A stretch of 64,000 nt of DNA. Origin: Microbacterium pygmaeum (GTDB lineage: Bacteria > Actinomycetota > Actinomycetes > Actinomycetales > Microbacteriaceae). The position numbers were made by a program, and so were the translations under genes. The notes beneath the pieces were generated by a model. It saw nothing but the letters and a program-made list of their open reading frames with translations. It was not told the DNA's origin and ran no database searches. The stretch lies in assembly GCF_900100885.1 (NCBI RefSeq), contig NZ_LT629692.1, positions 2,418,001 through 2,482,000 of the forward strand. The letters run 5' to 3'. Below, piece after piece: positions 8,928 to 17,242 of the stretch (the stretch's first letter is position 1; each line of letters opens with the position of its first letter).

Positions 8928-9856
8928 TCGCGCGCGGGCGGCTCCGTCGGGGACGCATCCGCGGCGGGGTGGAACACGCCCCGATGGATCTCGAACACGC
9001 TCGCCGTGCCGGGGGAGTCGGGATCGTCCACGATGGGCCGGTCGTCCATGAACAGGCGTATCGCGTGGGCGAGCTCGCCGGGGTGGCTGAAGTTGATCGC
9101 GTGCGCGGCGCCCTGGATGAGCACCAGGAGCACGTGCGAGTCGGTCTGACTCGCGACCTCCTTGATGCGGTCGGGGCCGGGCAGGAGAGGATCGCGGTCG
9201 CCGATCACGACGAGCGTGGGGATCTTCAGCGCCAGGAGCCGCTCGAGTGAGGGGTACTGCGTGAGCGCCTTGAACATGCGGAACGTGCTGGGCACGCCGA
9301 AGCGCAGGTAGTCGGGCGTGGCCACCGTGATCATCTTGCGCGGCTCGCGCCCGCCGTCTCTGGCGAGCTGGCCGACCGCGCGACGCAGCGGCTGGTTGAT
9401 CACGCCTCCGGCTGGTGAGACCAGGACGGCCCGTTCAAGGCGCTCCGGGTAGTGATAGGCGAACTCGCAGATGACCGGGCATCCCATGGAGTTGCCGACG
9501 AGCGTCGTCCTGTCCACACCCCGGTCCTCGAGGAATCGTGCTGCGGCATGCGCCAGGTCGGGGACATCGAGCGGGTCCTTCGGCTTCCCGCTGCGACCGA
9601 AGCCGGGCAGGTCGGGGACGAAGGTGTGGAACTCGTCGGCGAGCAGCTCGGCGGTGGGCAGCAGGTACCGGCCGGACAGGCCGAATCCGTGGAGGTGCGT
9701 CATCACGCGCGCATCGGCCGGCGCGTCGGGCGACTCGCGATAGAAGACGTCCACGCCGTCGATCGAGGTCCATTTGTCGGTCAGCGTCGAGGCGGGCCGG
9801 CGGGGATGCCGCCGGCCGCGGTGCTGGTAGGAGGCCTTCTGCGCATTCGTCGGCAT
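8924..9856 (-). CDS. alpha/beta fold hydrolase
   Basis: 310 residues. The oxyanion block HLHGFG, nucleophile elbow GNSMG (Ser123), acid Asp in VVIGDRDPLLPG and base His in QGAAHAINFSHP complete a serine hydrolase triad. The N-terminal 25 residues are basic and probably disordered. A C-terminal tail of about 40 residues follows the last helix. Start ATG at 9856; the much longer upstream frame is antisense to the channel gene and is rejected. Substrate unknown; the fold covers esterases, C-C hydrolases and haloperoxidases. Confidence 0.85.
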   Translation of the reverse strand: MPTNAQKASYQHRGRRHPRRPASTLTDKWTSIDGVDVFYRESPDAPADARVMTHLHGFGLSGRYLLPTAELLADEFHTFVPDLPGFGRSGKPKDPLDVPDLAHAAARFLEDRGVDRTTLVGNSMGCPVICEFAYHYPERLERAVLVSPAGGVINQPLRRAVGQLARDGGREPRKMITVATPDYLRFGVPSTFRMFKALTQYPSLERLLALKIPTLVVIGDRDPLLPGPDRIKEVASQTDSHVLLVLIQGAAHAINFSHPGELAHAIRLFMDDRPIVDDPDSPGTASVFEIHRGVFHPAADASPTEPPARD

Positions 9857-9968
9857 GCGCCTCAAGCTACTCCGTGCGCCGCAGGCCGGCATCCACCTCA
9901 GAGGGTGATCGCGTGGTACTTTCCGAGCACCATGCAACGCCGTGCACCAGCAGGAGAGGGCCCCTCGC

Positions 9969-11264
9969 ATGAGCCTCGCACGCACTGAATCCGGCTCCGA
10001 CACGAGCCTCGGACGACTCGCTCTCCTGGCGATCCCGACCATCGTGATCGGCGCGCTCGCGGCACTGGTCCTGTGGGGACTGGAGCGTGCCGCCGATGCG
10101 CTCAGCGGCGTGCTGTGGGACATCGTTCCGGACGCGCTGGGCATCGATCCGTCCGGATGGTGGATCATCGTCGTCCTCACCGTGACCGGCCTGGCGGTCG
10201 GCGTCGCCCTCCAACTTCTTCCCGGGCACGGCGGACCGGACTCTGCGACAACCGAGCTCGTGGCCGAGCCCCTGCCGCTCCGGGTCCTGCCAGGACTTGC
10301 CCTGGTCACGCTGCTGAGCCTCGCGGGCGGTGTGAGCCTGGGACCCGAGAATCCGATCATCGCGATCAACTCCGCGCTGGTGGTCGCGGTCTTCGCGCGG
10401 TTCATTCCGCGGGTGCCCGCGCAGGTCGCCCTCATGCTCGGAGCCTCGGCGACCATCGGCGCGCTGTTCGGGACGCCGGTGGCGGCCGCCCTGGTCTTCA
10501 CCGGCATCGTCGCCGCCGTCAAGACCGGCGGCTCGCTGTGGGACAAGCTGTTCCTGCCGCTCGCTGCGGCCGGGTCCGCGTCGATCACCATGCATCTGCT
10601 GGGCGCACCGCCGTTCGCCTTCACGATGCCCGCCTACGGTCCGCCGCAGGCGATCGACCTGCTGACCGGCGCGCTCATCACCTGCTCCGTGATCGGGATC
10701 GGGCTGGTCGCCCTGGTGCTGTTCCCGGTCGTGTACCGCGCCCTGCACGCGCTGCGCCACCCGATCCTCATCACCACGGCGGGTGGTCTGCTCCTCGGCA
10801 TCCTCGGCTTCATCGGCGGCCCGATCACGATGTTCAAGGGTCTGGAGCAGATAGGCGAGCTGCTGAAGGACCCGACGCAGTACGACGCCGGGCAACTCGC
10901 CATCATGGCGGGCATCAAGATCCTCGCGCTGCTGATCTCGGCATCCGCCCTCTTCCGCGGTGGTCGCGTCTTCCCCGCGGTCTTCATCGGCGTCGCGCTC
11001 GGACTGGCCGTCAGCGCGCTGTTCCCGTCACTGCCCATGAGCCTCGTCGTCGCCTCGGCCGTCCTTGGGATGATGCTCGTGGTCGCCCGCGACGGGTGGC
11101 TCGCACTCTTCGTGGCCGTCGCGGTGCCGGGCGAGATCGCCCTGCTGCCGATCCTGTGCATCATCATGCTGCCGGCGTGGCTGCTGGTCTCGCGGGTACC
11201 CGAATTCCGCATCATCCCCGCGGCCGACGACACGACGGCGCCGCGGACGTTCGCGAGGAAGTGA
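9969..11264 (+). CDS. ClC-family ion channel/transporter protein
   Basis: 431 residues, about ten membrane helices. The ClC selectivity elements are recognisable but divergent: GHGGPDS replaces GSGIP, LGPENP takes the place of GREGP, and RGGRVFPAVFIG matches the GxFxP loop. This pattern resembles the YfeO-like branch, whose transported ion is not established. ATG at 9969 follows AGGAGAGGG; an in-frame GTG at 9942 lies before that ribosome-binding site and is rejected. The gene diverges from the hydrolase. A short basic tail ends the protein. Confidence 0.85.
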   Translation: MSLARTESGSDTSLGRLALLAIPTIVIGALAALVLWGLERAADALSGVLWDIVPDALGIDPSGWWIIVVLTVTGLAVGVALQLLPGHGGPDSATTELVAEPLPLRVLPGLALVTLLSLAGGVSLGPENPIIAINSALVVAVFARFIPRVPAQVALMLGASATIGALFGTPVAAALVFTGIVAAVKTGGSLWDKLFLPLAAAGSASITMHLLGAPPFAFTMPAYGPPQAIDLLTGALITCSVIGIGLVALVLFPVVYRALHALRHPILITTAGGLLLGILGFIGGPITMFKGLEQIGELLKDPTQYDAGQLAIMAGIKILALLISASALFRGGRVFPAVFIGVALGLAVSALFPSLPMSLVVASAVLGMMLVVARDGWLALFVAVAVPGEIALLPILCIIMLPAWLLVSRVPEFRIIPAADDTTAPRTFARK

Positions 11265-11276
11265 ACAGAGGAGGGG

Positions 11277-11350
11277 TGGAGGGGCTGACGAGAATCGAAC
11301 TCGCATCATCTGTTTGGAAGACAGAGGCTTTACCACTAAGCTACAGCCCC
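11277..11350 (-). tRNA. tRNA-Gly(UCC)
   Basis: On the minus strand, acceptor arms GGGGCTG and CAGCCCC pair perfectly. Anticodon stem TCTGT/ACAGA encloses CTTCCAA, anticodon TCC. The T-arm GAGTTCGATTCTC is standard. Discriminator T and CCA are encoded (11277-11280). Confidence 0.97.
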
Positions 11351-11390
11351 GAATCACGAGCCTTCCGGACTCGCACGCGTCGGTGGTCCG

Positions 11391-11396
11391 ATTCTA
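11391..11396 (-). promoter_or_regulatory. -10 element of tRNA-Gly
   Basis: TAGAAT on the minus strand, 41 bases upstream of the tRNA-Gly 5' end. No clear -35 hexamer is seen, which is usual for this phylum. Confidence 0.45.
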
Positions 11397-11483
11397 TGGC
11401 ATATCCGCACCGGGACTGTGCCGGGCGGGCCGTCGGCTAGACTTCTCGGGGCCGATCAGCACGTTCACGCGTGCGCACCCGCC

Positions 11484-11557
11484 CGGGGCGTAGCTCAGCT
11501 TGGTAGAGCGCCCGCTTTGGGAGCGGGAGGCCGCAGGTTCAAATCCTGTCGCCCCGA
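11484..11557 (+). tRNA. tRNA-Pro(UGG)
   Basis: Acceptor arms CGGGGCG and CGCCCCG pair perfectly. Anticodon stem CCCGC/GCGGG encloses TTTGGGA, anticodon TGG. T-loop TTCAAAT is present; CCA is not encoded. A TAGACT -10-like hexamer lies at 11438-11443. The trigger factor gene follows 76 bases downstream and may share the transcript. Confidence 0.97.
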
Positions 11558-11633
11558 CATTCCGGCCCCCACATACCCAGACCTTCAGCTGCCGCGCTGT
11601 TGCGCGGCCTTCACGAGGAGAACGAACAGACAC

Positions 11634-13076
11634 ATGGTCAACAGCACCGTCGAGAAGCTCACACCGACGCGGGTGAAGCTGCACATCACCGTCTCACCCG
11701 ATGAGCTCAAGCCGTCCATCGCGCACGCGTACGAGCACATCGCGCAGGACGTGCAGATCCCCGGCTTCCGCAAGGGCAAGGTGCCCGCGCCCATCATCGA
11801 CCAGCGCGTCGGGCGCACGGCCGTGCTCGAGCACGCGGTCAGCGAGGGCCTGGACACCTACTACCGGCAGGCCGTGGAGGCCAACGAACTGCGCGTGCTC
11901 GGTCGACCCAGCGCCGACGTCGTCGAATGGCCGAACGAGAAGGACTTCTCCGGCGACCTCAAGGTCGAGGTCGAGGTCGACGTGCGTCCCGAGTTCGACC
12001 TGCCCGAGTTCGAGGGCACCACGATCGAGGTCGACGCGGTCGAGGTCGACCAGGCGGCCATCGACGAGGAGCTGGATCGCCTCCGTGCGCGCTTCGGCAC
12101 GCTCATCACGGTGGACCGCCCCGCCGCCACCGGCGACTTCGTCGAGCTCGACCTGGTCGCCACGATCGACGGTGCAGAGATCGACCGCGCGCAGGGCGTC
12201 TCGTACGAGGTCGGCTCCGGAGAGCTTCTGCAGGGCATCGACGAGGCCATCGACTCGTTGACCGCCGGCGAGGACACCACGTTCCGCTCGACCCTCATCG
12301 GCGGCGACCACGCCGGCGAGGAGGCCGAGGTGGCCGTCACCGTCACCGCCGTGAAGGAGCGCGAGCTCCCCGAGGCCGACGACGACTTCGCACAGATCGC
12401 CAGCGAGTTCGACACGATCGCCGAACTGCGCGACAGCCTCAGCGAGCGCGTGTCGCAGCAGTCCGTCTTCACGCAGGGCTCCGCCGCTCGCGACAAGCTC
12501 ATCGAGCAGCTGCTCGAGAAGGTCGAGATCCCGGTTCCGCCGGCGCTCATCGAGGACGAGGTGCACACCCACCTGGAGGGCGAGGGTCGCCTCGAGGACG
12601 ACGTGCACCGCGCCGAGGTCACCGAGGCCAGCCAGAAGCAGTTCCGCACCCAGATGCTGCTGGACTCGATCGCCGAGAAGCTGAACGTGCAGGTGTCGCA
12701 GGATGAGCTGACCCAGTACCTGGTGCAGTCCTCCGCCCAGTACGGCATGGCTCCGCAGGAGTTCGTCGAGGCACTGCAGCAGAACAACCAGCTGCCGGCC
12801 ATCGTCGGCGAGGTCGCGCGCAACAAGGCCCTCGCGGTCGCGCTCGGCAAGGTGTCGGTCATCGACTCCGCCGGCAAGCCCGTCGACCTGACCGGGTTCG
12901 TCGCAGTAGAGGACGAGGAGACCGCTGAGGACGAGGTCGTCGAGGAGGCTCAGGAGATCGCGGATGCCGCGTCCGACGCCGACGCGATCATCGAGGCCGA
13001 GGAGGCGCCCGCCGCTGAGGCCGCTCCCGCCAAGAAGAAGGCCGCGCCGCGCAAGAAGGCTGCGCCCAAGGAGTAA
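11634..13076 (+). CDS. tig: trigger factor (ribosome-associated chaperone / prolyl isomerase)
   Basis: 480 residues. The N-terminal ribosome-binding domain carries the signature GFRKGKVP near residue 45; the FKBP-type isomerase domain spans about 150-240 (TGDFVELDLVATIDG). The helical chaperone domain follows to about 420. An acidic stretch (EDEETAEDEVVEEAQE) and an Ala/Lys-rich basic tail (PAKKKAAPRKKAAPKE) extend the C-terminus beyond the E. coli protein, as in other actinobacteria. ATG at 11634 is the first plausible start after GAGGAG (13-base spacing, rather long). It heads the proteostasis cluster tig-clpP-clpP-clpX, ending at the 20-bp hairpin. Confidence 0.97.
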   Translation: MVNSTVEKLTPTRVKLHITVSPDELKPSIAHAYEHIAQDVQIPGFRKGKVPAPIIDQRVGRTAVLEHAVSEGLDTYYRQAVEANELRVLGRPSADVVEWPNEKDFSGDLKVEVEVDVRPEFDLPEFEGTTIEVDAVEVDQAAIDEELDRLRARFGTLITVDRPAATGDFVELDLVATIDGAEIDRAQGVSYEVGSGELLQGIDEAIDSLTAGEDTTFRSTLIGGDHAGEEAEVAVTVTAVKERELPEADDDFAQIASEFDTIAELRDSLSERVSQQSVFTQGSAARDKLIEQLLEKVEIPVPPALIEDEVHTHLEGEGRLEDDVHRAEVTEASQKQFRTQMLLDSIAEKLNVQVSQDELTQYLVQSSAQYGMAPQEFVEALQQNNQLPAIVGEVARNKALAVALGKVSVIDSAGKPVDLTGFVAVEDEETAEDEVVEEAQEIADAASDADAIIEAEEAPAAEAAPAKKKAAPRKKAAPKE

Positions 13077-13090
13077 TCCCGTACCGGGAA

Positions 13091-13132
13091 GAAGGAGGGG
13101 GACGGATGCCTCGGCATCCGTCCCCCTCCTTC
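13091..13132 (+). terminator. 20-bp hairpin terminator after tig
   Basis: Perfect inverted repeat with arms 13091-13110 and 13113-13132 and only TC between them. The stem core reads CGGATGCC/GGCATCCG, a word frequent across this chromosome. It begins 14 bases after the tig stop. Confidence 0.85.
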
Positions 13133-13275
13133 GTCGCCGTGACCGCCGGCGATGCACATGCACCGCCGGAGGGGGGAATCCGACGCGGCGCTCTGCCCAG
13201 GGCGAACACGGGCAGGACGGCCCGGACGCGCCGGTAGATTCGTAGCCACGACCACCGAATCAGGAGTTGACACAC

Positions 13276-13863
13276 ATGGCCGAACCCCTTGTCGCGACGA
13301 GCGTCTTCGACAGGCTGCTGAAAGACCGCATCATCTGGCTCGGGTCGGAGGTGCGTGACGACAACGCGAACGAGATCTGCGCGAAGATCCTCCTCCTCGC
13401 CGCTGAGGACCCCGAGAAGGACATCTTCCTCTACGTGAATTCCCCGGGCGGCTCGATCACCGCCGGCATGGCGATCTACGACACGATGCAGTTCGTGCCG
13501 AACGACATCGTCACCGTCGGCATCGGCATGGCCGCCTCGATGGGACAGCTGCTGCTGACCAGCGGAACGAAGGGGAAGCGCTATATCACCCCGAACGCCC
13601 GCGTCCTGCTGCACCAGCCGCACGGCGGCTTCGGCGGCACCTCGAGCGACATCCAGACGCAGGCGCAGCTCATCGTCTCGATGAAGAACCGTCTCGCCGA
13701 GATCACCGCCGCCCAGACCGGGAAGTCGGTCGAGCAGATCAACGAGGACGGCGACCGCGACCGGTGGTTCACCGCGGACGAGGCGCTCGAATACGGCTTC
13801 GTCGATCACATCCGTGCACACCTCGGCGACGTCGTCGGCGGCGGCGGAACAGACCAGGACTGA
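13276..13863 (+). CDS. clpP1: ATP-dependent Clp protease proteolytic subunit 1
   Basis: 195 residues. Catalytic triad Ser88 (GMAASMGQ), His113 (LLHQPHGG) and Asp162 (DGDRDRW); spacing 25 and 49 residues as in E. coli ClpP. In actinobacteria ClpP1 and ClpP2 form a mixed tetradecamer driven by ClpX or ClpC. ATG at 13276 has AGGAG 9 bases upstream. A TAGATT -10-like element lies at 13235-13240, and GCGAAC at 13202-13207 resembles a half-site of the Clp regulator ClgR; both are suggestions only. clpP2 starts 30 bases downstream. Confidence 0.96.
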   Translation: MAEPLVATSVFDRLLKDRIIWLGSEVRDDNANEICAKILLLAAEDPEKDIFLYVNSPGGSITAGMAIYDTMQFVPNDIVTVGIGMAASMGQLLLTSGTKGKRYITPNARVLLHQPHGGFGGTSSDIQTQAQLIVSMKNRLAEITAAQTGKSVEQINEDGDRDRWFTADEALEYGFVDHIRAHLGDVVGGGGTDQD

Positions 13864-13893
13864 CCGAAGGCGAATGAGAAGGAACGACCAGAT

Positions 13894-14565
13894 ATGAGCA
13901 TCCCCACCTTCGGCGGCACGGCGAATCGCGGGCTCGCCATGCCCTCCAGCCGCTACATCCTGCCCCAGTTCGAAGAGCGCACGGCCTATGGCTACAAGCG
14001 CCAGGACCCCTACAACAAGCTCTTCGAAGACCGCGTGATCTTCCTGGGCGTGCAGGTCGATGACGCATCCGCTGACGACGTCATGGCCCAGCTGCTCGTC
14101 CTGGAGAGCCAGGACCCCGACCGCGACATCATCATGTACATCAACTCGCCCGGTGGCTCGTTCACCGCGATGACGGCGATCTACGACACGATGCAGTACA
14201 TCTCCCCCCAGATCCAGACCGTGGTCCTCGGGCAGGCGGCCTCGGCCGCTGCCGTCCTGCTGGCGGCCGGCGCGCCCGGCAAGCGGCTGGCACTGCCCAA
14301 CGCCCGCGTGCTCATCCACCAGCCTGCGATGGGCGAGGCCGGCCACGGCCAGGCGTCGGACATCGAGATCCAGGCGGCCGAGATCCTGCGCATGCGCACG
14401 TGGCTCGAATCCACGCTCGCCAAGCACACGAACCGCAGCATCGAAGAGGTCAACCGCGACATCGACCGCGACAAGATCCTCGACGGCACGCAGGCCGTCG
14501 AGTACGGCCTGGTGGACCAGGTACTGACCACGCGCAAGCGCGTGCCGGCAGCCCTCACCTCCTAG
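13894..14565 (+). CDS. clpP2: ATP-dependent Clp protease proteolytic subunit 2
   Basis: 223 residues. Triad Ser117 (GQAASAAA), His142 (LIHQPAMG) and Asp193 (DIDRDKI). A 30-residue N-terminal extension before the first strand (PSSRYILPQFEERTA) is probably a propeptide, as in mycobacterial ClpP2. The second paralogue of the tandem pair, it overlaps in role with clpP1 by forming the other ring. The gene ends at a hairpin terminator (14575-14617), so clpX has its own promoter. Confidence 0.96.
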   Translation: MSIPTFGGTANRGLAMPSSRYILPQFEERTAYGYKRQDPYNKLFEDRVIFLGVQVDDASADDVMAQLLVLESQDPDRDIIMYINSPGGSFTAMTAIYDTMQYISPQIQTVVLGQAASAAAVLLAAGAPGKRLALPNARVLIHQPAMGEAGHGQASDIEIQAAEILRMRTWLESTLAKHTNRSIEEVNRDIDRDKILDGTQAVEYGLVDQVLTTRKRVPAALTS

Positions 14566-14574
14566 GAGTGTTCC

Positions 14575-14617
14575 CGGATGCCCCGTCGCCCTGTTCGCAG
14601 GGGGGACGGGGCATCCG
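14575..14617 (+). terminator. two-part hairpin terminator after clpP2
   Basis: Outer stem of 13 bp (CGGATGCCCCGTC / GACGGGGCATCCG) and an inner stem CCCTG/CAGGG closed by a TTCG tetraloop, separated by a small asymmetric internal loop. It starts 10 bases after the clpP2 stop. Confidence 0.8.
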
Positions 14618-14782
14618 TCGTTGCGGGAGGCGCGCCGTTCTGCTGACGGCGGATGACACTCCCGGCATCCACAATGGCCGTCGCAATCCCGCCGGATGTC
14701 GGCCTCAGAGGTTAGGCTCGGACGGTCGGGACACGTCCCGGCGCATCGGGGGACAACCCCACACGCAATGAGGAGAGGCCTG

Positions 14783-16051
14783 ATGGCGCGCATCGGTGAG
14801 AGTGCCGACCTGTTCAAGTGCTCCTTCTGCGGAAAGAGTCAGAAGCAGGTGCAGCAGCTGATCGCCGGCCCCGGCGTCTACATCTGCGACGAGTGCGTCG
14901 AGCTGTGCAACGAGATCATCGAAGAGCGCATGGCCGAGTCCTCGACCGGCGTCGTCTCCGAATTCGACCTGCCCAAGCCCCGCGAGATCTTCGCCTTCCT
15001 CGAGGAGTACGTCGTCGGGCAGGAGGCGGCCAAGAAGGCGCTGTCCGTCGCGGTGTACAACCACTACAAGCGCATCCGCGCGCACGGCACGATCCAGTCC
15101 GCCGAGCAGCGCGCCGACGAGGTCGAGATCGCCAAGAGCAACATCCTCCTGATCGGCCCGACGGGCTGTGGGAAGACCTATCTCGCCCAGACACTCGCGA
15201 AGCGGCTGAACGTGCCGTTCGCCGTCGCCGATGCGACTGCGCTGACCGAGGCGGGCTACGTCGGCGAGGATGTCGAGAACATCCTCCTCAAGCTCATCCA
15301 GGCCGCCGACTTCGACACGAAGCGCGCCGAGACCGGCATCATCTACATCGACGAGGTCGACAAGATCGCGCGCAAGGCCGAGAACCCCTCGATCACGCGC
15401 GACGTCTCGGGCGAGGGCGTGCAGCAGGCGCTGCTGAAGATCCTCGAGGGGACGGTGGCGTCCGTGCCGCCGCAGGGCGGCCGCAAGCACCCGCATCAGG
15501 AGTTCATCCAGATCGACACGACGAACGTGCTGTTCATCGTCGCGGGAGCATTCGCCGGCCTGGAGGACATCATCTCCAGCCGGGTCGGCAAGCACGGCAT
15601 CGGCTTCGGCGCCCCGCTGCACAACAAGGGTGACGATCTGAGCCTGTTCAGCGAGGTCCGCCCGGAGGACCTGCACAAGTTCGGGCTGATCCCCGAGTTC
15701 ATCGGCCGCCTGCCCGTCGTCGCCTCGGTGACGCCGCTGGACCAGTCAGCCCTGATGGAGATCCTCACCGAGCCGAAGAACGCGCTGGTCAAGCAGTACC
15801 AGCGCATGTTCGAGCTGGACGGGGTCGCCCTCGAGTTCGAGACCGAGGCGCTGGAGGCCATCGCCGATCTCGCCGTCGAGCGCAAGACGGGCGCACGCGG
15901 TCTGCGTGCGATCCTGGAAGACGTCCTGGGTCCGATCATGTTCGACATCCCCTCCAACGACGAGGTGGAGAAGGTCATCGTGACGCGCGAGGCCGTCGAC
16001 ACCGGCGCGGCGCCGACGTTCGTCCAGCGCCGCACCCGCAAGAGCGCCTGA
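14783..16051 (+). CDS. clpX: ATP-dependent Clp protease ATP-binding subunit ClpX
   Basis: 422 residues. The N-terminal zinc-binding domain has paired cysteines in CSFCGKS and CDECVELC. AAA+ core: Walker A GPTGCGKT, Walker B IIYIDEVDKI, pore loop GYVGEDVE, and the IGF-type ClpP-docking loop KHGIGFGAP. The substrate-unfolding partner for the two ClpP subunits upstream. ATG at 14783 follows AGGAGAGG; the frame is open 29 codons upstream but that stretch does not resemble ClpX. A TAGGCT hexamer at 14713-14718 is a possible -10. Confidence 0.97.
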   Translation: MARIGESADLFKCSFCGKSQKQVQQLIAGPGVYICDECVELCNEIIEERMAESSTGVVSEFDLPKPREIFAFLEEYVVGQEAAKKALSVAVYNHYKRIRAHGTIQSAEQRADEVEIAKSNILLIGPTGCGKTYLAQTLAKRLNVPFAVADATALTEAGYVGEDVENILLKLIQAADFDTKRAETGIIYIDEVDKIARKAENPSITRDVSGEGVQQALLKILEGTVASVPPQGGRKHPHQEFIQIDTTNVLFIVAGAFAGLEDIISSRVGKHGIGFGAPLHNKGDDLSLFSEVRPEDLHKFGLIPEFIGRLPVVASVTPLDQSALMEILTEPKNALVKQYQRMFELDGVALEFETEALEAIADLAVERKTGARGLRAILEDVLGPIMFDIPSNDEVEKVIVTREAVDTGAAPTFVQRRTRKSA

Positions 16052-16091
16052 CCCGTCGCATCCTGTCGGTGGGGAGTCGTACCGTTTCGGT

Positions 16092-17210
16092 ATGACCTCC
16101 GTCCGACCGTTCACGATCGCCGTGCCCGAGGCCGTCCTCGACGACCTGCGCGACCGTCTGCGGCGCACGCGCCTGCTGCCGGATTCGCCACGCAAGCCGG
16201 CATCCGGGATGACCTCGTCCTACTTGCGGCAGCTCGTGCACGCCTGGCAGGAGTTCGACTGGCGCACGCGTGAGCGCTGGCTCAACCGGCATCCGCAGTT
16301 CCTCGCCGATGTCGAAGACACGACCGTGCATTTCGCCCACCTGCGCAGCGCCGATGACGCCGCACCGGCCCTGCTCGTGATGCACGGCTGGCCGCACACG
16401 TTCGCGCTGCAGCTCGACTTCGCCGACCTGCTGCCGGATTTCCACGTCGTGGTCGCCAGTCTCCCCGGGTTCGCCTTCTCGACGCCGTACGCCACCGGTC
16501 CGATCACCGAGCGCCGCCTGGCGGCGACGATGCACGCGCTGATGACGGACGCGCTCGGCTACGACCGGTATCTGACATACGGCGAAGACGTCTCGGCGAA
16601 CGTCAACGACCTGATCGCCGCGACGTACCCGGGCTCCGTCTCCGGCATCCTCGTCACTCACTCCCACTTCCCGACTGCGCAGGAGCGCGTCGCGCTCACC
16701 GCCGCGGACGAACGCGCGTTCTTCGCCCGCCTCGCCGAGGCCCATTCCACCGACGGTGCATATGGACATGTCCAGGCGACCCGGCCCGACACCCTCGCCG
16801 CGGCACTGAACGACTCGCCGGCCGGTCTGCTGGCCTGGCTCACGGAGAAGCTGGTGGAGTGGAGCGACACCGCCTCGCACGACCCGGTGCAGCTCGAGCA
16901 GGCCATCTCCCGAGAACGCATCCTCACCGAGGCGATGATCTACTGGGTCACCCAGAGCATCGGCACCTCGTTCCGCCCCTACTACGAGGGCGCGGACACG
17001 CCGGACGCGATTGCGCCGGTCGAGGTGCCGGCAGCGGTGCACATCCAAAAGCACGAAGGCGACTACCTAGAATCGCTCGCCCGCGACTACTACCGGGACC
17101 TGCGCGTTTTCGAGCGGTTGCCTGCGGGCGGGCACTTCGCCGTCGGCGAGGTGCCCGAGCAGATGGCCGAACGCACCCGCGCGTTCGCGGATGCGCTCGG
17201 CCTGCTGTGA
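16092..17210 (+). CDS. epoxide-hydrolase-family alpha/beta hydrolase
   Basis: 372 residues. N-terminal EHN domain (FTIAVPEAVLDDLRDRL..., residues 7-115) precedes an alpha/beta core with oxyanion motif HGWP (98-101). The usual nucleophile block GGDWG is replaced by GEDVS, with Asp166 in the nucleophile position. The base His lies in GGHFAVGEVPEQMAE. The fold assignment is firm. Activity is less sure, because the residues around the nucleophile are unusual. The last codons are part of a 21-bp tandem repeat that continues beyond the stop. It converges with the M3 peptidase gene. Confidence 0.8.
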   Translation: MTSVRPFTIAVPEAVLDDLRDRLRRTRLLPDSPRKPASGMTSSYLRQLVHAWQEFDWRTRERWLNRHPQFLADVEDTTVHFAHLRSADDAAPALLVMHGWPHTFALQLDFADLLPDFHVVVASLPGFAFSTPYATGPITERRLAATMHALMTDALGYDRYLTYGEDVSANVNDLIAATYPGSVSGILVTHSHFPTAQERVALTAADERAFFARLAEAHSTDGAYGHVQATRPDTLAAALNDSPAGLLAWLTEKLVEWSDTASHDPVQLEQAISRERILTEAMIYWVTQSIGTSFRPYYEGADTPDAIAPVEVPAAVHIQKHEGDYLESLARDYYRDLRVFERLPAGGHFAVGEVPEQMAERTRAFADALGLL

Positions 17211-17242
17211 CGTGCACTCGGCCTGCTGCGACGTGCGCTCAG
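17193..17242 (+). repeat. 21-bp tandem repeat across the 3' end of the hydrolase gene
   Basis: Copies at 17193-17213 and 17214-17234 differ at two bases (GCGCTCGGCCTGCTGTGACGT versus GCACTCGGCCTGCTGCGACGT, shown to 20 or 21 bases), with an 8-base start of a third. Copy one contains the TGA stop; copy two has CGA instead. Confidence 0.75.

Noticed and set aside
9857..10624. N-terminal extension of the alpha/beta hydrolase frame
   Set aside because: It lies antisense to the ClC-type gene, and the extra sequence is Arg/Ser-rich with no hydrolase similarity.
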